A stretch of DNA of 64,000 nucleotides from Cryomorpha sp963741985 (GCA_963741985.1 CAVUKD010000002.1:1798001-1862000); one strand, 5' to 3'. Counted from the first letter of the stretch, positions 1-7,142 are shown. Notes: generated by a model from the sequence alone, not told the origin. Translations and numbers: made by a program.

Positions 1-2
1 GG

Positions 3-122
3 GACGGTTCCTACAAAGGAGAAGTACAAAGTCCCGATTCGTACGCGTACATTGTCGTAGTGAAGAATTATATTTACGGAGAGCCGACGACTGTAAAGGG
101 GTTTTTTGATCTAGTAAGGTAA
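3..122 (+). CDS. C-terminal end of a gliding motility-associated (CHU_C, T9SS type B) protein, partial
   Basis: The reading frame from base 3 stays open to a TAA at 120-122 and gives 39 residues starting DGSYKGEVQSPDSYAYIV and ending VKGFFDLVR. The pattern D-G-x-Y-x-G, followed by a Y-x-Y/I-V-V strand, a G-x-x-x-T-V-K-G turn and a final L-V-R, matches the end of the gliding-motility-associated C-terminal domain. That domain directs large adhesin-like proteins through the type IX secretion system. Almost all of the gene lies upstream of the window, so its size and main function cannot be seen. It converges on the ABC transporter gene, with only 21 bases between the two stop codons. Confidence 0.7.
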   Translation, partial: DGSYKGEVQSPDSYAYIVVVKNYIYGEPTTVKGFFDLVR

Positions 123-143
123 AAAGAAAGCTCATTTATTTTT

Positions 144-854
144 TCACAAATTGCTTTCCGCAACTTTTTCTACCGGATTATCACTTTCTACCACCCCATC
201 GCGCAGTCTCACAAGGCGCTTTGCTCGTACCGCAATATCTTCCTCATGGGTCACCAGAATGATTGTATTCCCAAGGTTGTGAATATCGTCAAGCAGGCTC
301 ATTATTTCGTAAGATGTTTTGGAGTCTAGGTTACCTGTTGGCTCATCTGCAAGAATAATCGCCGGTTTATTTACCAATGCCCGTGCCACAGCGACACGTT
401 GTCGTTGCCCACCGCTTAGCTCATTTGGTTTGTGATCCATTCGATCGCCAAGGCCCACTTGAATAAGCACCTCCCGCGCTCTTTCAAGTCTTTCCTGTTT
501 GCCTACGCCCTTGTAAATAAGAGGAAGCGCAACATTTTCCAGCGAGGAATATCTCGGGAGCAGATTAAATGTCTGAAAAATAAAACCGATTTCACGGTTT
601 CGCACTTCGGCGAGTTCATCATCTACTTTTTTGCTTACATCCTGACCATTAAGGAAATACGTTCCGCGGGTAGGCGTATCAAGACAACCGAGGATATTCA
701 TAAGGGTGGATTTTCCACTTCCCGAGGGCCCCATTAAGGCCACATATTCATTTTTGCGAATGTCGAGATCAATCGAACGGAGTGCCTGAACTTCCTGCGT
801 ACCAATTTGGTAAATTTTTGCAAGGTCGCGTACTTCTATTAGTGAATTGCCCAT
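144..854 (-). CDS. ABC transporter ATP-binding protein, LolD/MacB type
   Basis: This 236-residue ATPase has a complete set of motifs: Walker A GPSGSGKST at residues 42-50, a Q-loop in FIFQTFNLLP near 93, the signature LSGGQ at 146-150, Walker B ILADEPTGNLD around 167-177 and the H-loop His near 203. The phrases MGPSGSGKSTLMNILGCLD and DEPTGNLD are typical of the LolD/MacB/FtsE group. Those ATPases power lipoprotein release or efflux together with a separate FtsX-like permease. No permease gene lies next to it in the window. Its ATG overlaps the stop of the upstream methyltransferase gene by one base (TAATG), so the two are probably translated together. The substrate cannot be told from sequence. 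Confidence 0.93.
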   Translation of the reverse strand: MGNSLIEVRDLAKIYQIGTQEVQALRSIDLDIRKNEYVALMGPSGSGKSTLMNILGCLDTPTRGTYFLNGQDVSKKVDDELAEVRNREIGFIFQTFNLLPRYSSLENVALPLIYKGVGKQERLERAREVLIQVGLGDRMDHKPNELSGGQRQRVAVARALVNKPAIILADEPTGNLDSKTSYEIMSLLDDIHNLGNTIILVTHEEDIAVRAKRLVRLRDGVVESDNPVEKVAESNL

Positions 855-1618
855 TAGTATTTTATTATAAAATGTTCGGGAGTCATTTCCTTACGGAAAA
901 AAACGAGACCCATATCAAAAATGTCGACGGTCACACAAACTGCAGGATGGGATATTATCTCATTCCAGGCCGCTTCCATTTCCTTCGACCAATGTATATC
1001 TCCAACGACGATAATAGAGTTTTGGTCTGTCTTGTTGAGAATTGAATTAAAATAAGCGAGGGTAGGTGCTTTTCGATGATTTCCATCTAAATAGGCCATA
1101 TCGATTTGATCGAATTTCATCAAAACAACCTCTAGTTTTTCATCAAAAGATCCAGTGATAATCTCGCCCTTGAGATCCAGTTTTTCTAAATTCTTTTTCG
1201 CAATCGACGCAAGCCCGGCATCCCCTTCAATAGATATTATTTTCCGGGTAGATTTGGCCGCCGCTAATGCAGCGGTAGTAAGTCCCAAATTGGTACCCAG
1301 TTCTAAAATGTTTTCAGAGCCCAGATAATCTGCAAGACGTTGAAGCATTCCCGCATTTTTTATTGAAGTGCTGCTTACTTTTACGATTGAGGATACTTGC
1401 CTGTTGGAGTGATTATCAACACGAGAACCCGCGCCAAGGTCCGTTATTTCAATTTCTTCATTTGATTGAAGAAGCTCTTTTCTAAGATTTTTTATATCGG
1501 CACTTCTATGCCATTTACGCGCTCTAAATACTTTCTCGACCAATTCAAATACAAAAGGTGAATGGATGCCATGGCGCGTTTTTGCCTTATGCCGATATCT
1601 GAGATATGCTTTTACCAT
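854..1618 (-). CDS. class I SAM-dependent methyltransferase
   Basis: The 254-residue protein probably starts at the ATG at 1618, giving MVKAYLRYRHKAKTRHGIHSP. The frame is open a further 22 codons upstream, but the HGIHSPFVFE block normally lies close to the N terminus of this family. A SAM-binding motif I appears as ILELGTNLGLTTAAL, followed by an acidic strand end IISIEGD and a later MAYLDGNH strand, as in O-methyltransferase-like folds. Homologues are common in Bacteroidota and mostly lack an assigned substrate. The gene ends inside the start codon of the ABC ATPase gene, which suggests one transcript, although a shared role is not obvious. Confidence 0.8.
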   Translation of the reverse strand: MVKAYLRYRHKAKTRHGIHSPFVFELVEKVFRARKWHRSADIKNLRKELLQSNEEIEITDLGAGSRVDNHSNRQVSSIVKVSSTSIKNAGMLQRLADYLGSENILELGTNLGLTTAALAAAKSTRKIISIEGDAGLASIAKKNLEKLDLKGEIITGSFDEKLEVVLMKFDQIDMAYLDGNHRKAPTLAYFNSILNKTDQNSIIVVGDIHWSKEMEAAWNEIISHPAVCVTVDIFDMGLVFFRKEMTPEHFIIKY

Positions 1619-2112
1619 TTCCACACGGCTAAAATACGGTGATAATCCGAATCTCATAACGCTAAATACCGATACGGTCTTCAAACCGTTTGGGCGGTAT
1701 AAATCTCAGAGAGGTGGTAAAAGAATAACCAGGAGATGGATCCGGAGTTGGAATTTGTGCCGAAGAGGAATACTCTTTACAGTTGGTGAGATTATTTCGA
1801 TTAGTTCGAAACCACAGACCTCTGCAAGTATCTCGATTTTTCATCGCGGCATTTCTGCCAATTTCACCACTTTGACAGTAAATGAGACGAGGAAATAAGA
1901 GACTTTTAAATGAGTTTAAGCATTTCTTTTCGAAAAAAATGAGCTGATCGCATCAGATATTTTTACGAATCACACGTGTTAATTCAGAAATATTTTGGTT
2001 CAACTATCTATAAATAGGCCGTTTCTTGCACTCACTTAACGTGTAGATTTGGATCAAGTAGCTATGTTGAACCGGCAACTAAGGACATTCAGAAAAAAAG
2101 TTCGTCACATAC
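1619..2112. other. intergenic region upstream of the methyltransferase and the tRNA
   Basis: About 500 bases hold no gene I can support. Short open frames on both strands here have no family resemblance and lack a convincing start context. The region must contain the promoter for the leftward methyltransferase-ABC operon, but no good TAnnTTTG match in that direction was found. The tRNA promoter begins just after it. Confidence 0.5.
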
Positions 2113-2142
2113 TTTGCAAAAGTGAAAATTCAGCTATATTTG
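2113..2142 (+). promoter_or_regulatory. Bacteroidota-type promoter of tRNA-Val
   Basis: TTTG at 2113-2116 is followed after 18 bases by TATATTTG at 2135-2142. This matches the Bacteroidota sigma-A consensus, TTTG about 19 bases upstream of TAnnTTTG. Transcription would start about 15 bases before the tRNA at 2165. Confidence 0.75.
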
Positions 2143-2164
2143 CAGTCCCAAATCAAAAAAATTT

Positions 2165-2239
2165 GGGCGATTAGCTCAGTTGGTTTAGAGCACCTGCCTT
2201 ACAAGCAGGGGGTCGTAGGTTCGAATCCTACATCGCCCA
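2165..2239 (+). tRNA. tRNA-Val (anticodon TAC)
   Basis: The acceptor stem GGGCGAT (2165-2171) pairs with ATCGCCC (2232-2238) and is followed by discriminator A. The D arm reads GCTCAGTTGGTTTAGAGC. The anticodon stem CCTGC/GCAGG encloses the loop CTTACAA with anticodon TAC, which reads valine codons. The T arm contains GGTTCGAATCC. No CCA is encoded. The 3' part of the gene from 2192 onward is repeated exactly at 11376-11424, so the gene is the integration target of the mobile element. Insertion at the 3' end leaves it intact. Confidence 0.96.
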
Positions 2240-2240
2240 C
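2192..2240 (+). repeat. attL: 49-bp direct repeat within tRNA-Val
   Basis: These 49 bases, from the anticodon stem to one base past the discriminator, are identical to 11376-11424. The match stops abruptly on both sides: left flank C versus T, right flank TTGAA versus AAGCA. That is the signature of a site-specific recombination core. This copy completes the functional tRNA. Confidence 0.95.
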
Positions 2241-2250
2241 TTGAAAATCA

Positions 2251-2284
2251 AACGGTTACCTTCAAAATAGGTAGCCGTTTTTTT
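2251..2284 (+). terminator. intrinsic terminator after tRNA-Val
   Basis: AACGGTTACC at 2251-2260 pairs with GGTAGCCGTT at 2270-2279, with one G-T pair, and is followed by a T run to 2284. It lies inside the element, so the element supplies a replacement terminator. The original chromosomal one is probably the hairpin now at 11429-11463. Confidence 0.8.
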
Positions 2285-2287
2285 ATG

Positions 2288-2306
2288 TGTGTGCACAATG
2301 TGTGCA
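2288..2306 (+). promoter_or_regulatory. left paired TGTGTGCA sites, candidate integrase arm sites
   Basis: Two copies of TGTGTGCA start at 2288 and 2299, spaced 11 bases apart, about one helical turn. The 19-base block TGTGTGCACAATGTGTGCA differs by one base from a block at 11242-11260 near the other end. Paired repeats at both inner ends of an integrated element are what arm-type integrase or excisionase sites look like. Confidence 0.55.
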
Positions 2307-2318
2307 AAAAAGTGTTTT

Positions 2319-2341
2319 AAAACCAATTTAAAGTTGGTTTT
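2319..2341. other. AT-rich perfect hairpin
   Basis: AAAACCAA at 2319-2326 and TTGGTTTT at 2334-2341 form an 8-bp stem around a 7-base loop. It could be a weak terminator or part of the recombination site region. No gene ends here, so the role is unclear. Confidence 0.4.
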
Positions 2342-2452
2342 TGCTGAACTATTTAATTCATTTGTCTAATGATTATCTTTAAATGATTTTCTAAATACCA
2401 AGAACTCATCATTTCCAAAATTCTTTATGGAAATGACTATTGTAGAACAATA

Positions 2453-3073
2453 ATGAAAAAAATTTTAATGTTCCTTTTGTTCACAACACCAATCTTGAGC
2501 TGCTTGGGTCAAACTCAGATTAATTATTTATCCTCGGGTATAGACAAGTATCGAGATAGGCTATACAAAGGAGCCATCACAGACCTTAATATAGCTATTG
2601 AGAATAATCCTAAGGATGGTATCGCTTATTTTTATAGAGCAAGTGCAAAGCATGAGCTTGGGGATTATAGGGGAGCCATTTCAGACTTTAACAAAACTAT
2701 TGAAATAGACCCAAAAAGTAGGGACGGTTTTCGGGGCAGAGGATTTTCGAAGTATAAGCTTGGAGATTATAGAGGAGCCATCAAAGACTACGATTTGTCA
2801 ATTGCGTCTCTACCTCAAGTAATAGGCCCTGATTTTGCACAAACTTATTACTATAGAGGGCTTGCAAAGTACGAACTCGGGGACTACAAAGGAGCCATCA
2901 CAGACTACAGTACCGCTCTTAGTTTTTACTCTCACTATACAAATGTTTATTACGATAGGGGAATTGCAAAATTGAAGTTAGGTCAAAAAGATAGCGGGTG
3001 CCTCGACCTATCTAAAGCTGGTGAGCTGGGGCATGATAAAGCCTACGACGCAATAAAGAGATTTTGTAATTAA
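2453..3073 (+). CDS. secreted tetratricopeptide-repeat protein
   Basis: The 206-residue product starts with a signal peptide, MKKILMFLLFTTPILSCLGQ, whose cysteine could be a lipobox. At least four TPR-like units follow, recognisable by the recurring L-G-D-Y-R/K-G-A-I-x-D-Y/F core and by A-Y-F-Y-R-A or V-Y-Y-D-R-G starts. The underlying DNA is also repetitive around the GGAGCCAT segment, which points to recent internal duplication. TPR units bind proteins or peptides, so the product is probably an exported interaction partner; no enzyme motif is present. It is the left-most gene of the element and is read opposite to the replication genes, consistent with cargo. Confidence 0.75.
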   Translation: MKKILMFLLFTTPILSCLGQTQINYLSSGIDKYRDRLYKGAITDLNIAIENNPKDGIAYFYRASAKHELGDYRGAISDFNKTIEIDPKSRDGFRGRGFSKYKLGDYRGAIKDYDLSIASLPQVIGPDFAQTYYYRGLAKYELGDYKGAITDYSTALSFYSHYTNVYYDRGIAKLKLGQKDSGCLDLSKAGELGHDKAYDAIKRFCN

Positions 3074-3112
3074 CCCCCAAGCTTTCACCGATTTTGCATT
3101 GGTTTAATTCGG

Positions 3113-3406
3113 CTAATTTTCGGCTTCAGATGGGTATACCATAATAACCGGCGGCGGGGTTCGTGAAACTACAATTTTAGTTTTCTCAAAATCGCTGCTT
3201 GGTTTTTCCTTAGGTAGAACATACTGCAAAAGTTTTTCCATTACTTGAAATCTGTCTTTCGGCTCTAATTGGTCAAAATCGGCTTGCAGGTTCTCAATAT
3301 TGTTTTCGATAAATGCCTGAAAAGTTCTACGCAGCTCCTTTGTTGCCTTGTTCGGTGTTCCTTTAGGCCGTCCGTGCGGGTTGTTTGTGAATCCTTTTAT
3401 TGCCAT
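3113..3406 (-). CDS. small GRPKG-motif (DUF5681-like) protein
   Basis: The 97-residue protein begins MAIKGFTNNPHGRPKGTPNK. The N-P-x-G-R-P-K-G-x-x-N-K block is the hallmark of DUF5681-type proteins, a short basic N terminus with an AT-hook-like GRPKG sequence. A predicted helical stretch of about 50 residues follows (TKELRRTFQAFIENNIENLQ). Members occur in Bacteroidota mobile elements and, elsewhere, next to or fused with small terminase-like proteins; I recall this association rather than having checked it. It starts 3 bases after the stop of the W-rich peptide gene, so the two form an operon. DNA binding is likely; a packaging role is speculative. Confidence 0.7.
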   Translation of the reverse strand: MAIKGFTNNPHGRPKGTPNKATKELRRTFQAFIENNIENLQADFDQLEPKDRFQVMEKLLQYVLPKEKPSSDFEKTKIVVSRTPPPVIMVYPSEAEN

Positions 3407-3409
3407 AGT

Positions 3410-3637
3410 TCAAAGTATTAAATTCTGTAAATTCTTGTTATTTTCAAAAACCCAATCTTCAAAATCCCAAGTAGGTAATTCCAAATCGGAAGTAGGCAAT
3501 ACAAAATCCCAAGTAGGCCATTCAAGTACAGGAAAAGTAGGCAATTCAAGTTCATCGAATTGGGGCAAATTTGGTTCAGGATATTTAGGAAATTCAAAGT
3601 TCCAATCCTTTTCAGTTTCTTCGGGTGTTGCGGTCAT
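3410..3637 (-). CDS. acidic tryptophan/proline-rich repeat peptide, unknown
   Basis: The 75-residue product is unusual: acidic, rich in W, P, E and F, and built on a short repeat whose clearest forms are ELPTFPVLEWPTWDF and ELPTWDFEDWVF. The DNA shows matching tandem units around the bases CCAAGTAGG. It has no signal peptide, no membrane segment and no cysteine. It sits immediately before the GRPKG gene with a 3-base gap, which argues that it is translated. I do not recognise a family. An acidic aromatic peptide next to a basic DNA-binding-type protein could be a partner, inhibitor or DNA mimic, but nothing shows this. The opposite-strand frame over the same bases looks like a shadow. Confidence 0.55.
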   Translation of the reverse strand: MTATPEETEKDWNFEFPKYPEPNLPQFDELELPTFPVLEWPTWDFVLPTSDLELPTWDFEDWVFENNKNLQNLIL

Positions 3638-3652
3638 GTTCGCCTTATTTGA

Positions 3653-3760
3653 TTAAAAATTGTTCTCACGTGCGTAGGGTACTGTGTAAACTGCACTTTG
3701 TATTTCCGCTTGGGTTCTTTTTATGTCGTTTGATTCGTATGATTTAGATGGTTTAAAACA
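3653..3760 (-). pseudogene. start-less remnant resembling the C terminus of the primase candidate
   Basis: An open stretch of about 35 codons without a start codon, ending in TAA at 3653-3655, encodes CFKPSKSYESNDIKRTQ and more. The end of the 355-residue element protein at 4499 reads CKPYESNALKRS. The DNA shares GTTTGATTCGTATG with flanking matches. This looks like a leftover of a related gene or a duplicated 3' end. No other role is visible. Confidence 0.35.
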
Positions 3761-3884
3761 TTAAATCTTGTAAATCCTTTGTTCTTTTCAAGATAGGTTT
3801 TTTTGCCAAGTTAGATTTTGAAATACGTACAAAGTTCTGAAAGTAAATAATTAGCTACAAAAATATCATTCTCTCAATCCTATT

Positions 3885-3892
3885 TACGTTTG
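3885..3892 (+). promoter_or_regulatory. -7 promoter element for the SHOCT protein gene
   Basis: TACGTTTG fits the Bacteroidota -7 consensus TAnnTTTG. It overlaps a GTG at 3892 that could otherwise extend the downstream reading frame, and so supports the later ATG at 3973. No clear -33 TTTG is seen at the right distance. The rest of 3638-3972 holds only the remnant at 3653-3760. Confidence 0.4.
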
Positions 3893-3972
3893 TGAATTAT
3901 GATAACTTCGCCAAATTAGCATCCAAGTGTTGGATCGCTTTTGCAACACATTTTTCAACTAATTTCTATCCA

Positions 3973-4494
3973 ATGAAAGTAATCATAGCTCCGCTCATAG
4001 CTTTGCTTTTTGTAAGTATAAGCTCAATTTCGCAAGCCCAAAACGCAACTTTTGCCGATGTTCAGGCTAACAAAATTAAAGGCTCTGTCTATTCTTATAC
4101 TGCGGAAAGTGGTGAGCGTTTTGCCGTTGGCGACACGATTACTTTAGGTTTCCCGAATAGAAATGAAGCTTTTGATGTTATAGTGCAAGATGCCGGCCTC
4201 TCTTTTTATCCTGTGACTTCAAGTGCTTCAGGTAGTCAGGTTGTAATAAAGGCTATCAAAGTAAGAACAAAACTTGTTTATGTTAAAACTACTTCACCTG
4301 CCGGTCTTGTTTATGGTTTAGCCATTCAAAACTTTGAAGTTGCTTTAGCTAATGGTGAGGTAAAAAGAAAACAAATGACCAGCGACGAGGCATTATCAGA
4401 ACTTAAAAAGGCAAAAGATAAACTCGACCTCGAAGTAATTACACAAGAAGAGTATAACAAAATAAAAGACAAATTAGTTCCATTCATTCATTAA
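3973..4494 (+). CDS. secreted protein with C-terminal SHOCT domain
   Basis: The 173-residue product starts at ATG 3973 with a clear signal peptide, MKVIIAPLIALLFVSISSIS followed by QAQ. An in-frame GTG at 3892 would add 27 non-signal-like residues and overlaps a promoter element, so it was not chosen. The mature part has a beta-rich middle section with no recognised fold. It ends in a SHOCT-type helix pair (ALSELKKAKDKLDLEVITQ, then EEYNKIKDKLVPFI). SHOCT modules are short oligomerisation tails of unknown biochemical role. The gene is read opposite to the replication genes and converges on the primase candidate, with 4 bases between stop codons. It is likely cargo or an envelope-modifying factor. 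Confidence 0.72.
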   Translation: MKVIIAPLIALLFVSISSISQAQNATFADVQANKIKGSVYSYTAESGERFAVGDTITLGFPNRNEAFDVIVQDAGLSFYPVTSSASGSQVVIKAIKVRTKLVYVKTTSPAGLVYGLAIQNFEVALANGEVKRKQMTSDEALSELKKAKDKLDLEVITQEEYNKIKDKLVPFIH

Positions 4495-4498
4495 GAGC

Positions 4499-5566
4499 TT
4501 AACTCCTTTTTAAGGCGTTTGATTCGTATGGTTTACACGATCTGAATAAACGCCAATCTAATTTCGTCAAATAATCGGCTAAGTCTTTACCCTGCTGTCT
4601 GTCATTTGAAGGGGCTAACTGCTCCAATAAATCCGAAACTATAAAGCAGGTGTCCGGTAATGCCTTTTGTATCTCAGTCGCCTTACTGCTCCAAAGCTCA
4701 AAGGCTTTCCCGTCTGCTGAAAGGTCGGGAAACAAAAAAACTTTCCGGCCTTTTAAAGACTGGCACTTGGTGAGGTTTAGGCTGCTGAGGTTGTAAACGG
4801 CTAACCAAATTAAGTTTTCAGGCTGTTCAGGGAAACCAAAATACAACGTGCCATAAATAGCCGTCTTTGGGGCTTCAACAAGTGCGACGGGGTTGTTTGG
4901 GTATCGGGTTAAAAGGTGTTCGCCAAACAGACAGGAAACTTTTGTTTCGTTTGTGTTGTATGCCTTCAGCCAATCGGGCAAAGGTTCTTTGTTTCGCCTG
5001 TGGTGTTTCTCAATTACGGAATGTATAAAGTCCGTGCTTTTGGTGTGGTTCTTTTCATCGAATTGTTTAACCTGTATTGCTCTTACATTTCCGGCAATGT
5101 CAATAAACGGAAACGTAATTGCCCCTTCACGGTAACCGTTTTGAACTGTTCCCAAATGGTACAGGGAAACGGCCTTTTCTATATCCTGAACTTCAAAAGG
5201 AAAACATACACGCGAAAGTAGGTTTTGAATAAATACGTTTTTTTCATAACCTGAACAGGTACGCTTTAAAACCGCAACGGGTATAAATACATTTTCGGCT
5301 TTTGGCTGTGGCCTTCTTTTTGGCGGTTGCGGTTTCCATTCTGTTTGGTGGCCGCGCTCCTTTTCTCGTGTCATTTGCGCGTAACCGTCTTTGTATGGGT
5401 CGAGGTGGTAAGTACATTTGCTTTCACGGTCGCAACGTCCGTAAAAGTCCGGTAAATAGTCGCCTGTTTCCGTGTCAATGTAGCGTACAAACCGCTTTTT
5501 AGTACAGGCCGGGCAAAGGTGTTTTTTACTGCCTTTCTCAAATTGGTATCTGTACGTTATTTCCAT
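4499..5566 (-). CDS. zinc-finger/TOPRIM-like protein (DUF6371-like), primase candidate
   Basis: The 355-residue protein has an N-terminal Cys motif, C-P-A-C at residues 18-21 and a second pair in RCDRESKCTYH around 44-52, resembling the CHC2 zinc fingers of primases. The C-terminal half contains VALVEAPKTAIYGTLYFGF and KVFLFPDLSADGKAFELW. These are arranged like the E-x-x-K-T and D-x-D strands of TOPRIM domains in mobile-element primases, with the second acidic motif in a variant form. It follows the RepA-like gene across a 125-base gap filled with repeats. I read it as the element's primase or replication accessory protein. The match to DUF6371 is from memory. Confidence 0.7.
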   Translation of the reverse strand: MEITYRYQFEKGSKKHLCPACTKKRFVRYIDTETGDYLPDFYGRCDRESKCTYHLDPYKDGYAQMTREKERGHQTEWKPQPPKRRPQPKAENVFIPVAVLKRTCSGYEKNVFIQNLLSRVCFPFEVQDIEKAVSLYHLGTVQNGYREGAITFPFIDIAGNVRAIQVKQFDEKNHTKSTDFIHSVIEKHHRRNKEPLPDWLKAYNTNETKVSCLFGEHLLTRYPNNPVALVEAPKTAIYGTLYFGFPEQPENLIWLAVYNLSSLNLTKCQSLKGRKVFLFPDLSADGKAFELWSSKATEIQKALPDTCFIVSDLLEQLAPSNDRQQGKDLADYLTKLDWRLFRSCKPYESNALKRS

Positions 5567-5589
5567 TGCTTTCTCATTGTTTCAGCTCC

Positions 5590-5677
5590 ATCGGTTTACG
5601 GTTTAAACTTGGTTAGTAAACCTTCAAAGGTTATCGGTTTACAGTTTAAAAGCGTATAGTACGCTTTAAACTAAACC
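5590..5677. repeat. iteron-like repeat cluster, candidate replication origin
   Basis: Two direct repeats, ATCGGTTTACGGTTTAAAC at 5590-5608 and a copy with two changes at 5633-5651, share the core GGTTTAC. Inverted copies of the core occur at 5616-5622 and, as TAAACC, at 5672-5677. The second direct repeat and the last inverted copy flank the perfect hairpin AGCGTA-TAG-TACGCT at 5651-5665, giving a large bulged cruciform. The cluster fills the gap between the RepA-like ATPase gene and the primase candidate, a usual place for an iteron origin. It could instead be an operator for the downstream gene. Confidence 0.6.
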
Positions 5678-5691
5678 TTGAAAAAAGAAAT

Positions 5692-6840
5692 CTATTCATC
5701 GGCTTTAAACCTTCCAAGCGTGTAGGGTGCTTTCGGTTTCTCCTGAATTATCCAATCATTGTTTTTGCATAGGGTAAGCAGTTTTTTTGCCCGATTGTCG
5801 CCTAACGTCTTACCGTGCTGCTTCTTGTATGCAATTTGTATTTGATCCGTTAATTTTGAATAAGAGAAACTTTCACTATTGCAGTAAGCCGCATTGAGTA
5901 GGCTGTAAATTTTATTTGGCTCTAAATCCAAAACATTAAATCGGTTTTGCCGTGTTTCGGTTCGTATCTGAAAGTCTTCTACGATAATCGGTAGGCCGTC
6001 TTCACTGATTTCGAAGGCGAACGGTTCAGGGTCTAAATCTCTGCATTGCTGAGCCTCAACAATTGAAATATTCTTATCTGCTTCGCTTTTGGTAACCGAC
6101 AAAACCGTTTCAGCCTTGTTTATTAATTCCGTGCCAATGTGGCCGCGTGCGTTGTTATCGCTCTTATTTTGGTGCAAAACGGTTACAATGTGAATTTCCC
6201 TTTCTTCAGTCCATTTCAATAGCTTGCTTGCAATCATTGTGGCTTCGGCTTCATCGTTAATTGAGATTACCAAATCCTTAATGCCGTCGATAATTACAAA
6301 ACCCAGGTTTTCGGTGTTGTAAATAGCGTGCTCAATTAGTGCCAAGCGTTCAGCCGGGCTTTTGCTTCTCAGGTGGTAAACGCTGAGGTCTTCAGGTACT
6401 TCGACGTTTATTTGCTTGCAAATACGCTTTAACGCTAATTGTACGTGGTATTTTCCCTGCTCCGTATCAAAGTATAATACTTTCCTTTTGTCGTGTGGTA
6501 AACGCCCTGCAAATTGGTTTAACAATGTGTCTTTGCGTAAGACTGCTGAAACGGCAATATTGATAAAAAACGATTTACGGCTTTTTGCTTTCCCGATAAT
6601 TAAAGAAAAGTTCCCAAGCGTTCCAAGTATGGCCGTACTGCTTTCATTCTTTTGTTCCCAAGCTATTTTTGGCGGGTTCAGTTCTTCGGTGGCTGTAACC
6701 TCAACACTCAATAAAACCGTGCTTAAATCGCTGCTTTCAGGATCGTTTTTTAATGCTTCACTAAGTTCGTGAATGTGTGCTTTGAATGTTTCAGGATCGT
6801 GAAGCGGTTCAAAGTGTGGATTTATTTTTGCTGCTTCCAT
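5692..6840 (-). CDS. RepA-like AAA ATPase (AAA_25 type)
   Basis: The 382-residue protein contains a RecA-like ATPase core. The P-loop is a variant, IGKAKSRKSFF near residues 95-105, where RepA-family elements of Bacteroidota often lack the first glycines of GxxxxGKS. Walker B is LGFVIIDGIKDL, followed by the H-Q-N sensor stretch VTVLHQNKSDNNARGHIGTE seen in hexameric RepA/DnaB-like helicases. The last 80 residues look like a small DNA-binding tail. The gene lies in a tight operon: its ATG overlaps the stop of the preceding small gene by one base. The likely role is replication initiation or helicase function for the excised element, acting on the repeats just downstream. Confidence 0.82.
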   Translation of the reverse strand: MEAAKINPHFEPLHDPETFKAHIHELSEALKNDPESSDLSTVLLSVEVTATEELNPPKIAWEQKNESSTAILGTLGNFSLIIGKAKSRKSFFINIAVSAVLRKDTLLNQFAGRLPHDKRKVLYFDTEQGKYHVQLALKRICKQINVEVPEDLSVYHLRSKSPAERLALIEHAIYNTENLGFVIIDGIKDLVISINDEAEATMIASKLLKWTEEREIHIVTVLHQNKSDNNARGHIGTELINKAETVLSVTKSEADKNISIVEAQQCRDLDPEPFAFEISEDGLPIIVEDFQIRTETRQNRFNVLDLEPNKIYSLLNAAYCNSESFSYSKLTDQIQIAYKKQHGKTLGDNRAKKLLTLCKNNDWIIQEKPKAPYTLGRFKADE

Positions 6841-7142
6841 TAGTCAAAAAGGTTTAGTTGGTTCGACGTAGGAAACAACTTTTGATCGGTTGAAAAGTAG
6901 CCTACTTCAGTATGCCTACTTATTGGGCAAATACCTTTTTTAATTTCGGCAATTCGATTTTGCTTTCTCCATTCATCGACGTACCAAGTAATGTTTGAGC
7001 GCATTATTCCGGTTTCAATTTCAACCATTAACATAGTCTTTGGCCGCTCACTAAAAGCCTCAAATACAATCTTCATTTGCGGCCTGAAATCCTTATCTTT
7101 GCCTTGTCTTTTATGCAAAGGGCTGTTTGTAGTGTTCTCCAT
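6840..7142 (-). CDS. small winged-helix-like element protein ending in a clamp-binding-like motif
   Basis: The 100-residue protein has a helical core (KIVFEAFSERPKTMLMVEIE, then GIMRSNITWYVDEWRKQNRI) followed by a beta-hairpin-like GICPISRHTEVGYFSTD, consistent with a winged helix. Its last residues are NQLNLFD. QLNLF is close to the consensus QL(S/D)LF by which proteins bind the bacterial DNA polymerase sliding clamp. It starts and stops with one-base TAATG overlaps to both neighbours, between the HTH protein and the RepA-like ATPase. This placement and the tail suggest a replication accessory protein that recruits or hijacks the host clamp. The fold call is by eye only. Confidence 0.65.
   Translation of the reverse strand: MENTTNSPLHKRQGKDKDFRPQMKIVFEAFSERPKTMLMVEIETGIMRSNITWYVDEWRKQNRIAEIKKGICPISRHTEVGYFSTDQKLFPTSNQLNLFD

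Noticed and set aside
1662..1844. 60-codon leftward open frame upstream of the methyltransferase
   Set aside because: No family resemblance; overlaps the first codons of the methyltransferase frame on the same strand and lies in a region with no coding pattern.
2453..3073. short DNA repeats in the TPR gene considered as a CRISPR array
   Set aside because: The repeats are in-frame TPR codons with variable spacing and no conserved repeat-spacer architecture; no cas genes anywhere in the window.
3348..3656. rightward frame rich in KSQVGNSKSEVG repeats
   Set aside because: It is the reverse of the LPTWDF-repeat gene; that gene is in an operon with a recognisable downstream gene, so the leftward reading is preferred.
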